This document shows, piece after piece, positions 35,137 through 43,777 of a stretch of DNA of 64,000 nucleotides; position 1 is the stretch's first letter; each line of letters opens with the position of its first letter. The translations under genes were made by a program, and so were the position numbers. The notes under the pieces are model-generated. The model saw only the letters and a program-made list of their open reading frames with translations, was not told the DNA's origin and ran no database searches. This DNA is from Agrococcus jejuensis (GTDB lineage Bacteria; Actinomycetota; Actinomycetes; Actinomycetales; Microbacteriaceae), in the NCBI RefSeq assembly GCF_007679035.1, contig NZ_VEFR01000002.1:599245-663244 (forward strand), written 5' to 3'.

Positions 35137-35480
35137 CGCGCGGCCTCCGCACCGGCCCGGCGGGACTCGAGCACCCGCAGCGCCGCGCGCCACAGCACGA
35201 TCGCGATGTACGAGAGGAAGACGAGGAAGACGGGCTCCTCGATCGGCATGTGCGGCCCGAGCTCGATGCCCGTCATGCCGGCGCTCTCGCCGATGCGGAA
35301 GAGGTCGACCGAGATCGCCACGAGATCCCACACGAGCAGCAGCGCCGTGGATGCGGAGACGGCGACGATCGTGCGCCGCGGGTCGTGCCACAGCGCGAGC
35401 CGCCAGCGCCGGTCGATGATCGCCATGCCCGCCATCGACCCCAGCAGCGATCCGAGGTAGGCGAACGACAGCAGGGTCAC
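35133..35480 (-). CDS. crtYe: C50 carotenoid epsilon cyclase subunit CrtYe
   Basis: 115 residues, three transmembrane helices; GPHMPIEEPVFLVFLSY is the PxEE motif of CrtYc/CrtYe proteins. Partner of CrtYf. GTG start, overlapping the crtI end by four bases. Confidence 0.9.
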   Translation of the reverse strand: MTLLSFAYLGSLLGSMAGMAIIDRRWRLALWHDPRRTIVAVSASTALLLVWDLVAISVDLFRIGESAGMTGIELGPHMPIEEPVFLVFLSYIAIVLWRAALRVLESRRAGAEAAR

Positions 35481-37072
35481 GCGTCCACCGCGTCGACCGG
35501 CGGCTCGGGCAGCGGCCCGACCGAGCGGTCGCCGCGCACGTGCTTGAGCACGAGCTCTGCCGAGATGAGGCACATCGGCATGCCGATGCCCGGCACGGTC
35601 GACTGGCCGGCGGTGAGCAGGCCGTCGACCCCGCGGTAGGCGGTCGTGCCGCGCAGGAACGCCGACTGGCGCAGCGTGTGCGCCGGGCCGAGCGCGGTGC
35701 CGCGCCACGCGTCGAACCAGTCGGCGAAGTCGGCAGGACCGATCGTGCGGCGCACGCGGATGCGGTCCGCGAGGTCGGTCGCGCCCGTCCACTCGGCGAT
35801 CTGCGCGATGGCGTCGTCGGCGATGCGCTCGACGGCGGCGTCGCCCGCGCCGTCGATCCCGCCGTGCCCGATCGAGGCATCGGCAGGCAGCGGCACGAGC
35901 ACGAAGAGGTTCTCGTGGCCCTCGGGGGCGACGGTCGCGTCGGTGCGACTGGGCGCGCAGACGTAGATGTTCGCGTCGCCGCCCGGCCACGGCACCGTGC
36001 CATCGAGCGCGCGGAAGCCCTCGCGCCAGTCGCCGGTGAACATGAGCGAGTGGTGGGCGAGCTCGGGCAGACGCCCCTCGACGCCCAGCAGCACGAGCAC
36101 GGCGCTCGGCCCCGGCGTCGCCTTCGCCCAGCGCCGCTCGCCGCGCGCGTGGAACCGCTCGGGCAGCAGGCGCGTCTCGACGGCGTGCATGTCGGACGCG
36201 GCGACGACGACGTCGGCGTCGAGCGACTCGGTGCCCGCGCCGCGGTCGACCTCGACGCCGACCGCACGACCGTCGACGACGCGGATGGACGAGACGCGCG
36301 CGCCCGTCTCGATCGCGACGCCGTGGGCCGTCGCGAGGCGCGCGAACGCCTCGACGATCGTGCCGAAGCCGCCCACGGGATAGCCGACGCCGTCGACGAG
36401 GTCGAAGTGGCTCATGAGGTGGTACATGCTCGGCGCCGCATACGGATTCGTGCCGAGGAAGACCGCCGGATACCCGAGGATCTGGCGCAGCCGCTCGTCG
36501 GAGACCGTGCGGTCGATGCGGCTCGAGAGCGGCTCGAGCAGCAGGCGCGCGAGGGTGCCCGACTCCCGCACCACGCCGGTCCCGCGCAGCGACGCGGGCG
36601 AGTCGAAGCGGTTGTAGAGCAGGCCGTCGACCGCGAGCGAGGCGACGTGCTCCGCGGAGTCGAGGTACGACCCGAGCGCGGCGCCCGCGCCGGGCTCGAT
36701 GCCCTCGAACACCGCGAGCGAGTCGTCGCGATCCGACCGCAGCTCGACCGGCTCGCCGCCCGCATGCCACACGCGGTATGCGGGATCCAGGCGCACGACC
36801 TCGAGCTCGCGCTCCATCGTCGTGCCGAGCATGCGGAACGCGTGCTCGAACACCGAGCCCATGAGCAGCCACGACGGACCGGTGTCGAAGGTGAAGCCCT
36901 CCGCGCGCCAGGTGCCCATGCGGCCGCCGACCTCGTCGCGCTGCTCGAGCAGCGTCACGGCATGGCCGTCGCGCGCGAGCAGAGCCGCGGAGTGGAGGCC
37001 GGCGATGCCGCCGCCGACGACGACGATGCGCTTGCGCGCGTGCGCGCCCGCGCGCTGGGCGGAGCCCATCAC
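35477..37072 (-). CDS. crtI: Phytoene desaturase
   Basis: 531 residues. FAD-binding VVVGGGIAGLHSAALLARDG near residue 17 and the C-terminal TTAYRGVDGLLTAGQSTVPGIGMPM are the CrtI signatures. Converts phytoene to lycopene by successive desaturations at the membrane. Overlaps crtB by four bases (ATGA). Confidence 0.96.
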   Translation of the reverse strand: MMGSAQRAGAHARKRIVVVGGGIAGLHSAALLARDGHAVTLLEQRDEVGGRMGTWRAEGFTFDTGPSWLLMGSVFEHAFRMLGTTMERELEVVRLDPAYRVWHAGGEPVELRSDRDDSLAVFEGIEPGAGAALGSYLDSAEHVASLAVDGLLYNRFDSPASLRGTGVVRESGTLARLLLEPLSSRIDRTVSDERLRQILGYPAVFLGTNPYAAPSMYHLMSHFDLVDGVGYPVGGFGTIVEAFARLATAHGVAIETGARVSSIRVVDGRAVGVEVDRGAGTESLDADVVVAASDMHAVETRLLPERFHARGERRWAKATPGPSAVLVLLGVEGRLPELAHHSLMFTGDWREGFRALDGTVPWPGGDANIYVCAPSRTDATVAPEGHENLFVLVPLPADASIGHGGIDGAGDAAVERIADDAIAQIAEWTGATDLADRIRVRRTIGPADFADWFDAWRGTALGPAHTLRQSAFLRGTTAYRGVDGLLTAGQSTVPGIGMPMCLISAELVLKHVRGDRSVGPLPEPPVDAVDA

Positions 37073-37932
37073 CGCACCGCCGCGGCGGCGAGGATGCGCA
37101 GCTTCTCGGGCGCGGGCACGCGCACCCGCTCGCGGCGCAGGCGATCGGCGGGCGTCGCGCGCAGCCGGCGCGACAGCGCGGCGAACAGCCCGTGGGCGGC
37201 TCCCACTGCGCGACGCGCGTCGCGCGGCAGCATGGGCAGCGTGCCCTCGGCGATCGCCAGGTCGGCATCGATGCGGTCGAGCACGGCGTGCTTCGCCTCC
37301 TCGGTCGGATGCGCAGGGTCGAGCTGCGGCAGGTAGCGGCGGCCGAGGCCGTCGGCGTCGGCGGCGAGGTCGCGCACGAAGTTCACGCGCTGGAACGCGG
37401 ATCCGAGCGCGCGAGCGCCCGCATCCAGCCGCTCGCGATCACGGGGCGCCGGCGGCGCGTCGGCGAGGAACGCCGCGAGGCACATGAGCCCCACGACCTC
37501 GGCCGAGCCGTAGACGTACTCGTCGAGCTCGGCCTCGTCGGTGAGGTCGACGGGGTCGAGGTCGCGGCGCATCGAGGCGAAGAACGGACGCGTGAGCTCG
37601 GGCCCGAAGGACGCGACCGCCGCGGCGTCCTGGAAGGCGTGCACGAGCAGGTTCGTCGAGAAGCGGCGCGTCAGCGACGCCTCCACCTCCTGCTCGAGCG
37701 CGTCGAGCAGGCGTCGCCGCTCGTCGACGGGCACGCCCGCGGCATGCGCGGGGCCGTCCACGACCTCGTCGGCCAGCCGCACCACGCCGTAGATCGCGCC
37801 GATCTGCCAACGCACGCGCGGCGTCAGCAGCCGCGACGCGAGGCCGAACGACGTCGAGTAGTCGCGGATGACGAGCGCGGCCGACCGGCGGGCGGTGCGC
37901 GCATAGAGCTCGAGGCCCGTCTCCTCGGCCAT
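37069..37932 (-). CDS. crtB: Phytoene synthase
   Basis: 287 residues. The two Asp-rich motifs are YGVVRLADEVVD (near 52-63) and VNFVRDLAADADGLGRRYLP; DYSTSFGLASRLL is the entry helix. Joins two geranylgeranyl diphosphates to phytoene. Starts 28 bases after idi. Confidence 0.96.
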   Translation of the reverse strand: MAEETGLELYARTARRSAALVIRDYSTSFGLASRLLTPRVRWQIGAIYGVVRLADEVVDGPAHAAGVPVDERRRLLDALEQEVEASLTRRFSTNLLVHAFQDAAAVASFGPELTRPFFASMRRDLDPVDLTDEAELDEYVYGSAEVVGLMCLAAFLADAPPAPRDRERLDAGARALGSAFQRVNFVRDLAADADGLGRRYLPQLDPAHPTEEAKHAVLDRIDADLAIAEGTLPMLPRDARRAVGAAHGLFAALSRRLRATPADRLRRERVRVPAPEKLRILAAAAVR

Positions 37933-37960
37933 CAGCCGACCTCGACGGGCGAGCACGCGC

Positions 37961-38503
37961 TCACGCGGGCTCCGGAGCGAGGTCGCGGTCGAGCTCCTGC
38001 AGCTGCCACGCGAGCCACGGCGAGAAGGCGAACGGTGCCCCCGCGACGGCGGCACGCAGCGCGGCGGGCGCGACCCACGCGACCTCCTCGACCTCGGCCG
38101 GGTTCGGCGCGGGCTCGGAGAGCGCGACGGCCTCGAAGACCGGGCACACCTCGTGCTCGACGATGCCGCCGGCATCGACGGCGCGGTAGCGGAAGTCGGG
38201 CAGGATCGGCGTGAGCGGCCCGAGCTCGAGCCCGAGCTCGTCGCGCGCACGCCGGCGCACGGCGTCCTCCATGTCCTCGCCGGGTGCGGGATGCCCGCAG
38301 AACGCGTTCGTCCACACGCCCGGCCAGGTCCGCTTCGCCAGCGCCCGCCGCGACACGAGCACGTCACCCGACGCGTTCAGCACGTGGCACGAGAACGCGA
38401 GGTGGAGCGGCGTGTCGGTGGTGTGCACCGTGGCCTTCGGGTGGCTGCCGATGGGCGTGCCGTCGTCGTCGACCAGCACCACGAGCTCGACCGGTTCCTC
38501 CAT
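37961..38503 (-). CDS. idi: Isopentenyl-diphosphate isomerase, type I
   Basis: 180 residues. The catalytic cysteine is in NAFCGHPAPGE and the catalytic Glu in the HEVCPVF strand; the Nudix-like segment RRRARDELGL lies between. Interconverts IPP and DMAPP to feed prenyl synthesis. First gene of the crt operon; no GGPP synthase gene (crtE/idsA) is present in this cluster, unlike in Corynebacterium. Confidence 0.95.
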   Translation of the reverse strand: MEEPVELVVLVDDDGTPIGSHPKATVHTTDTPLHLAFSCHVLNASGDVLVSRRALAKRTWPGVWTNAFCGHPAPGEDMEDAVRRRARDELGLELGPLTPILPDFRYRAVDAGGIVEHEVCPVFEAVALSEPAPNPAEVEEVAWVAPAALRAAVAGAPFAFSPWLAWQLQELDRDLAPEPA

Positions 38504-38509
38504 CCCGCC

Positions 38510-38515
38510 ACGCTA
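38510..38515 (-). promoter_or_regulatory. -10 element of the idi-crt operon
   Basis: TAGCGT on the minus strand, six bases before the idi ATG. It falls just beyond the stop region of the upstream gene, so the operon has its own promoter. Confidence 0.5.
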
Positions 38516-40060
38516 CCGCGCGTCGCCTGCTGCGAGCTGCTCCGCCTCGGCCGTGATGCGCTCCGCCATGCCCTGGAAGATGAAGTGATGGAAGGGCGTG
38601 ACGCCGAGCCAGTAGAGGCGACCGGAGAGGCCCTTGGGGAAGAACACCGCGCGCTGGCGGTAGCGGCTGCCCTCGCCGTGCGGCTCGACGCTCAGCTCGA
38701 GCCACGCACGCCCCGGCACGCGCATCTCGGCGCGCAGCCGCAGCGACCGACCGGGCTGCAGGTCCTCGACGCGCCACCAGTCCAGCTGCTCGCCGACGCG
38801 GATGCGGCGCGGATCGCGGCGGCCGGCGAGGCCGGCCCCTCCCGCGATGCGATCCATCCAGCCTCGCGCCGCCCACAGCAGCGGCATGGAGTACCAGCCG
38901 TTCTCGCCGCCGATGCCCTCGACGATCCTCCACACGGCCTCGGGCGGCGCCGTCGACTCGCGCTCGCGCTCGTCGCTGAGCACGAGCGTGCCCGCCCAGT
39001 CGGGATCCGACGGCAGGGGATCCGACGGCGGCGCATCGTCGCCCGCCGCATCCCGCCACGACGTCTCGACCTCGGAGCCCTTCTCGCGCTTGAGGGCCAG
39101 CGCGACGGCACGACGGTACGGCACGAGGCCGGCCTCGGGCCTGGCGATGACGTCGTCGATGCGGTGGTCGCGCATGACGCAGTCGTGGATGAGGGATCCG
39201 ATGAGCGGCACCGCGATCGACCGCGGCACGGGCGTGACGAGGTTGACCCAGTGGGAGGCGAGCCACGGCGTGAGCACGGGCAGCGGCGCGATGGGCCGCT
39301 GCGGCAGGCCCGCCTCGACCGCGTAGCCGTTCATCATCTGGCCGTAGCGCAGCACGTCGGGACCGCCGACGTCGTAGGCGCCGTGCACGTCGTCGGGCAG
39401 CGTCGCCGACTCGATGAGGTAGTGCAGCACGTCGCGCACGGCGATCGGCTGCACGAAGTTGCGCACCCATCGCGGTGCGGGCATGTACGGCAGCACCTCG
39501 GTGAGGTGGCGGATCATCTCGAACGACGCCGACCCCGAGCCGATGACGATGCCCGCCTGCAGCACGATCGTCGGCACGCCCGATGCGAGCAGCACCTCGC
39601 CCACGGCCACGCGGGAGCGCAGGTGCTGCGACAGCTCGCCGTCGGGATGCAGTCCGCCGAGGTAGACGATGCGGCCGACGCCCGCGTCCTTCGCGGCGTC
39701 CGCGACGTTGCGGGCCTCCTGCGCCTCCTCCGTCTCGAAGTCGCCGCCCGCCGACATCGAGTGCACGAGGTGGTAGACGACGTCGATGTCCTGCATCGCT
39801 GCGCGCACCGACTCGGGGTCGGCGAGGTCTCCGCGCACGACGTCGACGTCGCCCTCCCACGGCACGCCCGCGAGGCGGTCGGGGTTGCGTACGAGCGCGC
39901 GCACGACGTGGCCTCGGGCGACGAGGCGCGGCGCGAGGCGCCCGCCCAGGTAGCCGGTCGCGCCGAGCACCAGGATGCGGCGCGGATGGTCGGTCGGGGT
40001 CGCCTGCGGCTCGGCGGGGAGGTCGTCGGGCTCGACGGGCTTCGCAGCGTGCTTCGGCAT
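38513..40060 (-). CDS. SDR (extended, NmrA/YbjT-like) fused to DUF2867
   Basis: 515 residues. N-terminal Rossmann domain (ILVLGATGYLGGRLAPRLVARGH, then VYHLVHSM and RIVYLGGLHP) and a C-terminal DUF2867/SRPBCC-like domain (about 350-500; WYSMPLLWAARGWMDRI, then FFPKGLSGRLYWLGVTPFHHFIFQGM). The family is often near carotenoid or lipid genes; function unknown. Ends ten bases before idi and may be co-transcribed with it. Confidence 0.88.
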   Translation of the reverse strand: MPKHAAKPVEPDDLPAEPQATPTDHPRRILVLGATGYLGGRLAPRLVARGHVVRALVRNPDRLAGVPWEGDVDVVRGDLADPESVRAAMQDIDVVYHLVHSMSAGGDFETEEAQEARNVADAAKDAGVGRIVYLGGLHPDGELSQHLRSRVAVGEVLLASGVPTIVLQAGIVIGSGSASFEMIRHLTEVLPYMPAPRWVRNFVQPIAVRDVLHYLIESATLPDDVHGAYDVGGPDVLRYGQMMNGYAVEAGLPQRPIAPLPVLTPWLASHWVNLVTPVPRSIAVPLIGSLIHDCVMRDHRIDDVIARPEAGLVPYRRAVALALKREKGSEVETSWRDAAGDDAPPSDPLPSDPDWAGTLVLSDERERESTAPPEAVWRIVEGIGGENGWYSMPLLWAARGWMDRIAGGAGLAGRRDPRRIRVGEQLDWWRVEDLQPGRSLRLRAEMRVPGRAWLELSVEPHGEGSRYRQRAVFFPKGLSGRLYWLGVTPFHHFIFQGMAERITAEAEQLAAGDAR

Positions 40061-40067
40061 GGATTCG

Positions 40068-40073
40068 ACGCTA
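40068..40073 (-). promoter_or_regulatory. -10 element of the SDR/DUF2867 gene
   Basis: TAGCGT on the minus strand, seven bases before the ATG at 40060. Confidence 0.5.
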
Positions 40074-40164
40074 CGGGCGGGGGCCGCAGGGCACCTCGTC
40101 GCGGGTGGGGGTGGACAAGCCCGCGGGTGCGGTGCATGCGATCGCGCGGCCGCCGCGTCCGGCG

Positions 40165-40635
40165 TCAGCGGGGCTCGGCGCGGTCCACGAGCTCGCGCAG
40201 GTGCTCGAGGAAGTCGCGCACCGCGATGGCCTGCTCCTGGGTCAGGCCGGCGACCGCCGTGCGGATCTCGTCGGTGAGCGCGTCGTCGCCCTCGATGTGG
40301 TCGTTGCGGTTCATGGGCGACAGCACCTTCGACCGCCCGTCGCGCGGATGCTGCCGGGTCGCCACGATGCCGTCGTGCACGAGCTTCGCGATGAGCTCGC
40401 TCGCCGTGGACTGGGAGATGCCGAGATGCTCGGCGAGGTCGCTGGGCGTCGCCGGGTCGCCGGCGTCGTCGCGCTCGAAGATCCAGCGCGTCGCCGCGCG
40501 CTCTCGAGAGGTGGGCGCGCGGCCCTGCCTGCGGCGGTCGAGCCTGGCCTCGGCCAGCCGCAGCTCCTCGAGCGCCCAGGCGACGCCGTGCTCGTCGGTG
40601 TCCTCGCGCGCCTGCTGCATGGTGTCGTCGGTCAC
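40165..40635 (-). CDS. MarR-family transcriptional regulator
   Basis: 156 residues. Winged helix at about 58-110: TPSDLAEHLGISQSTASELIAKLVHDGIV, then the wing RQHPRDGRSKVLSPM. The C-terminal dimerisation helices follow (TQEQAIAVRDFLEHLRELVD). GTG start at 40635; ATG five codons on is an alternative. Upstream lies a 12-bp-arm palindrome, likely its operator. Confidence 0.88.
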   Translation of the reverse strand: MTDDTMQQAREDTDEHGVAWALEELRLAEARLDRRRQGRAPTSRERAATRWIFERDDAGDPATPSDLAEHLGISQSTASELIAKLVHDGIVATRQHPRDGRSKVLSPMNRNDHIEGDDALTDEIRTAVAGLTQEQAIAVRDFLEHLRELVDRAEPR

Positions 40636-40710
40636 GTGCTCATCGTGCGCGGATGCTGCGGATGCTCGCGAGGGGTTGCGCTGCGCGCGTCGGGCGCGAG
40701 CGACGGCCGG

Positions 40711-40739
40711 GACGATGCTTCGCCAGCCGAAGCATCGTC
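40711..40739. promoter_or_regulatory. 12-bp-arm palindrome in the MarR divergent region
   Basis: GACGATGCTTCG and CGAAGCATCGTC around CCAGC. A smaller CTTCG/CGAAG pair at 40807-40821 repeats the inner part. Candidate MarR operator governing both directions. Confidence 0.5.
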
Positions 40740-40840
40740 GTGCGGCGTCGATAGCGTGCCTCCGCCCGCATGCAGCGATCGAAGACGAGGCCGTGCCGTC
40801 CAACTGCTTCGCGGAGCGAAGCTTCCACGGACGGAGATCG

Positions 40841-41461
40841 TTGCCTCAACCACCCCTGTCGCCGCTGGCCGACGACACCGAGCCCGCTGCCCATCTCGCG
40901 CCGCGGTCGACGGCCGGCGCCCTCGACGCGGCCCTCGAGCGACTGGCGGTCTCGCTCGAAGGCCTCGACGACCTCGACGCCGACGCGCGCGTGCTCGGCG
41001 AGACGCGCCGGTCGGTCCTGACGAGGATCGTCGGACACCTCGACCGAGCGACCGCAGCACTGCACGCGCACCGGACGCGCGACGGGCGTGCGCCCGCCGA
41101 CCCACGCGACGCTCGCCTGCTCGCGACGGGCGCCCCGCTCGCCGTCGGTGGCGCGATCGACCGGCGACGCGGACGCCTCGCCCAGGCCCTCGAGCGCGCG
41201 CTCGAGCACGCGTGCCCCGACGACGAGGCCGACCTCGTCGACGAGCTCGACGCCCTCCTCGCCCGCGTCGAGCTCGCGCACGTCGCGCTCGATCACGACT
41301 ACGACCTCGCCGACCTGCCCGCCGCATCCGTCAGCGCCTGCGCGCGAGTGGCGGCGGCGTTCGCGCGGCTGCAGTCGACGCTGCCGCCCGATCCGCGCAT
41401 CCGCCCTACCGCTCGGCGACGCGCGGGCATACCCTCTCCCCGAGGCCGCCGTTCGCAGTGA
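40841..41461 (+). CDS. Hypothetical helical protein
   Basis: About 206 residues, Ala/Leu/Asp-rich and predicted all-helical (LDAALERLAVSLEGLDDLDADARVL, ALEHACPDDEADLVDELDALLARVELA), with a basic tail. The start is a TTG behind ACGGAG; a GTG 16 codons upstream is possible. Codon usage matches neighbours, so it is probably real. Divergent from marR. Family not recognised. Confidence 0.5.
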   Translation: MPQPPLSPLADDTEPAAHLAPRSTAGALDAALERLAVSLEGLDDLDADARVLGETRRSVLTRIVGHLDRATAALHAHRTRDGRAPADPRDARLLATGAPLAVGGAIDRRRGRLAQALERALEHACPDDEADLVDELDALLARVELAHVALDHDYDLADLPAASVSACARVAAAFARLQSTLPPDPRIRPTARRRAGIPSPRGRRSQ

Positions 41462-41489
41462 GCCGCGGCACCGACCGAAGGAGTCACCG

Positions 41490-41708
41490 ATGGGTGCGCT
41501 GGACGACCTCGCCAAGAAGGCGCAGGGCTTCGTGGAGGAGAACAAGGACCAGATCCAGGCCGCGCTGAAGAGCGAGAAGGCCGAGGACGTGAGCGACAAG
41601 GTGCTCGACGCCGTCTCGGAGAAGATCGACGACGTCACGGGCGGCAAGCACAGCGACGCGATCAAGAACGCGCGCGACACCGCCGACAAGCACGTCGGCA
41701 CCGAGTAG
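41490..41708 (+). CDS. MT0933/Rv0909-family antitoxin-like protein
   Basis: 72 residues, highly charged helical: MGALDDLAKKAQGFVEENKD, then VLDAVSEKIDDVTGGKHSDAI. This matches the MT0933_antitox family, whose mycobacterial member pairs with an SRPBCC-type toxin (Rv0910). No such toxin gene is adjacent, so a free-standing stress-type protein is as likely. AAGGAG ribosome binding site. Confidence 0.8.
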   Translation: MGALDDLAKKAQGFVEENKDQIQAALKSEKAEDVSDKVLDAVSEKIDDVTGGKHSDAIKNARDTADKHVGTE

Positions 41709-41735
41709 TCCCGTCGCCCTCGGGCGATGGATGCG

Positions 41736-41767
41736 GGAGGCCGCGGCGCACGGGCGTCGCGGCCTCC
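41736..41767 (+). terminator. Hairpin after the antitoxin-like gene
   Basis: GGAGGCCGCG pairs with CGCGGCCTCC around 12 bases, 28 bases after the stop. Confidence 0.65.
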
Positions 41768-41846
41768 GTGCACGGCGTGATGCTGAGAGCACCGTGACGT
41801 GCACATCGCGCATGACGGCCCGCTCAGCGACGCTTCGTGCACGCCG

Positions 41847-42479
41847 ATGACCGATCCCACGCGTCCCCAGCCCCTCGACCTCGCGCGCGAGGTCGACGCC
41901 TACCTCGCCCGCGTCGGGCAGCTGCGCGTCGTCGAGGTGCCGCCGCTGCTCGGCCTCGCCATCGACGGCCACGGCGACCCGAACACCGCCGATCGGTTCC
42001 AGGAGGCGGTCGCTGCGCTCCACCCGCTCGCCTACGCCCTGAAGTTCGCGAGCAAGGCCGAGGGTCGCGACTTCCGTGTCATGCCGCTCGAGGGCCTGTG
42101 GTGGGCCGACGACATGGCGTCGTTCACGGCGCAGCGCGACAAGCGTCGCTGGCACTGGACGCTGCGCATCGTCGTGCCCGACCACGTCGACGGCGCGGCC
42201 CTCGAGGCCGCTCGCGCGAAGGTCGCCGCCAGGCACGAGCTCGCGGCGCTCCCCGACGTGCGCCTCGAGGTGCTCGACGAGGGCCTGTGCATGCAGACCC
42301 TCCACGTCGGAGCCTTCGACGACGAGGCAGGGGTGCTCGCGCACCTGCACGACGTCGCGATCCCCGAGGCCGGCTACCGCATGACAGGCCGCCACCACGA
42401 GATCTACCTCTCGGACGCGCGCCGCACGCCGCCCGAGCGCTGTCGCACCATCCTGCGGCAGCCCATCGAGCCCGCCTGA
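41847..42479 (+). CDS. GyrI-like small-molecule-binding domain protein
   Basis: 210 residues: VVEVPPLLGLAIDGHGDPNTADRFQEAVAALHPLAYALKFASK and MPLEGLWWADD are characteristic of the bacterial GyrI-like/YdhR group, and a second half (LHVGAFDDEAGVLAHLHDVAIPEAGYRMTGRHHEIYLSD) completes the double SHS2 fold. Probably binds or hydrolyses a hydrophobic compound. Alternative ATG 16 codons upstream; chosen start fits homologue length. Confidence 0.85.
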   Translation: MTDPTRPQPLDLAREVDAYLARVGQLRVVEVPPLLGLAIDGHGDPNTADRFQEAVAALHPLAYALKFASKAEGRDFRVMPLEGLWWADDMASFTAQRDKRRWHWTLRIVVPDHVDGAALEAARAKVAARHELAALPDVRLEVLDEGLCMQTLHVGAFDDEAGVLAHLHDVAIPEAGYRMTGRHHEIYLSDARRTPPERCRTILRQPIEPA

Positions 42480-42527
42480 CCCGAGCCCGCCGGCCTGAGC
42501 GCCGAGCAGGGAACTCGCAGGGCCACG

Positions 42528-42548
42528 ACCGTGCAGCGGCTGCACGGT
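42528..42548. promoter_or_regulatory. 21-bp palindrome at the MFS promoter
   Basis: Perfect 10-bp arms (ACCGTGCAGC and its complement) around a single G. It overlaps the first base of TTGGAT, which ends six bases before the ATG at 42560, a classic repressor position. No regulator gene adjoins it. Confidence 0.6.
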
Positions 42549-42559
42549 TGGATGGACGC

Positions 42560-43777
42560 ATGCCCGCCCTCCGCCTCGCCGTCGGCGACCGCCGCCTGCC
42601 GCGCGGCGTGACCTTCGTGGTCGCGACCGCGTCGCTGCTGCTCGTCTTCGCCGCAGCGGGCACGCCCATCCCCCACTTCAACGACTACCTCGCCGGCGGC
42701 CTCGGCCAGTCGGGCATCGCCACCGCGGCCGTCGTCTACCTCGCCGCCGCGGCGCTGTCGCTGCTCGTGCTCGGACGGCTCTCCGACCACGTCGGTCGGC
42801 GTCCGATCGCGATCGCGGCGATGACGCTCTCGATCGTCGGCACCCTCGTGCTCACCACGGTCGAGACCGAGCCGCAGCTGCTCGTGGGACGCATCCTGCA
42901 GGGGCTCGGCTGCGGCCTCGCGACCGGGAGCCTCGGCGCGCTCGTGGTCGACACGGCACCCGAGCGACCCGCCTGGCTGCCCGCGCTCATCACGGGCACC
43001 GTGCCGATGCTGGGCGTGCCGCTCGGCGCCCTCGCGTCGGGAGCGCTCGTCGACCTCGCACCGTGGCGCGACGTGCTCGGCTACGCGCTCGCCGCAGCAC
43101 TGCTCGTCGTGTGCGCCGTGCTCGTGCTGCTCGGCCGCGAGACTCGCTCCCGCGTGACCGGCGCCACTCGATCGCTCGTGCCGCAGCTGGTCATCCCGAG
43201 GGGATCGGGGATGCTCGTGCTCGCGGTCGGCGCCGCGTACGGCGCGACGTGGTGCATCGGGTCGTTCTACCAGGCCTTCGGCCCGCAGGTGGCCCAGGAG
43301 AGCCTCGGCTCGGGGTCGGCCGTCGTCGCCGCGGCCGTCTTCGCGAGCGCGATCGTGCCGGGCGTGCTCGGCGGGCCCATCGCGGGCCGGGGCCGCCCGC
43401 AGGTGCCGCTCGTCGTCGGCATCCTCGTGTTCGTCGCGGCCATCGCCGGCGTCGTCGTGGGCGTGCGCCTCGGCTCCGTGCCGGTGTACTTCGTCGCCGC
43501 CGGCATCGCCGGCCTCTCGGGCGGCGTCATCGCCACCGCGGGCAACCGCCTGCTGCTGCCCACCGCCGGGCCCGAGCAGCGCGCCGGGCTGCTGTCGACG
43601 ATCTTCCTCATCTGCTACGCGTCGGCGGCGATCCCGGGCCTCGCCGCGAGCGCGGTCGCCGAGGCGTTCGCGCTCGACGACATCGCGGTCGGCTACGGCG
43701 TGCTCGTCGCGCTCATCGGCGCCGTCTCGCTCGGCACGCTCGCGCTGCTCGCGCGCCGCGCACCTGCGGCGAGCTAG
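42560..43777 (+). CDS. MFS transporter
   Basis: 405 residues, 12 transmembrane helices. The loop 2-3 motif reads GRLSDHVGRRPIAIAAM, and motif C in helix 5 (GTVPMLGVPLGALASG) is typical of drug:H+ antiporters of the DHA1 type. Exporter of a drug or metabolite (inference). Its TAG stop shares the palindrome CTAG with the stop of the convergent helicase gene. Confidence 0.9.
   Translation: MPALRLAVGDRRLPRGVTFVVATASLLLVFAAAGTPIPHFNDYLAGGLGQSGIATAAVVYLAAAALSLLVLGRLSDHVGRRPIAIAAMTLSIVGTLVLTTVETEPQLLVGRILQGLGCGLATGSLGALVVDTAPERPAWLPALITGTVPMLGVPLGALASGALVDLAPWRDVLGYALAAALLVVCAVLVLLGRETRSRVTGATRSLVPQLVIPRGSGMLVLAVGAAYGATWCIGSFYQAFGPQVAQESLGSGSAVVAAAVFASAIVPGVLGGPIAGRGRPQVPLVVGILVFVAAIAGVVVGVRLGSVPVYFVAAGIAGLSGGVIATAGNRLLLPTAGPEQRAGLLSTIFLICYASAAIPGLAASAVAEAFALDDIAVGYGVLVALIGAVSLGTLALLARRAPAAS

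Noticed and set aside
38513..40060. Part of the carotenoid pathway
   Set aside because: It is close to idi, but idi has its own -10 element and the SDR/DUF2867 family has no known step in carotenoid synthesis.
41776..41830. Third copy of the 57-nt palindrome
   Set aside because: GTGATGC and GTGACG pieces occur but the ends are not inverted and the GAGGGG.ATGCTCCCT core is absent.
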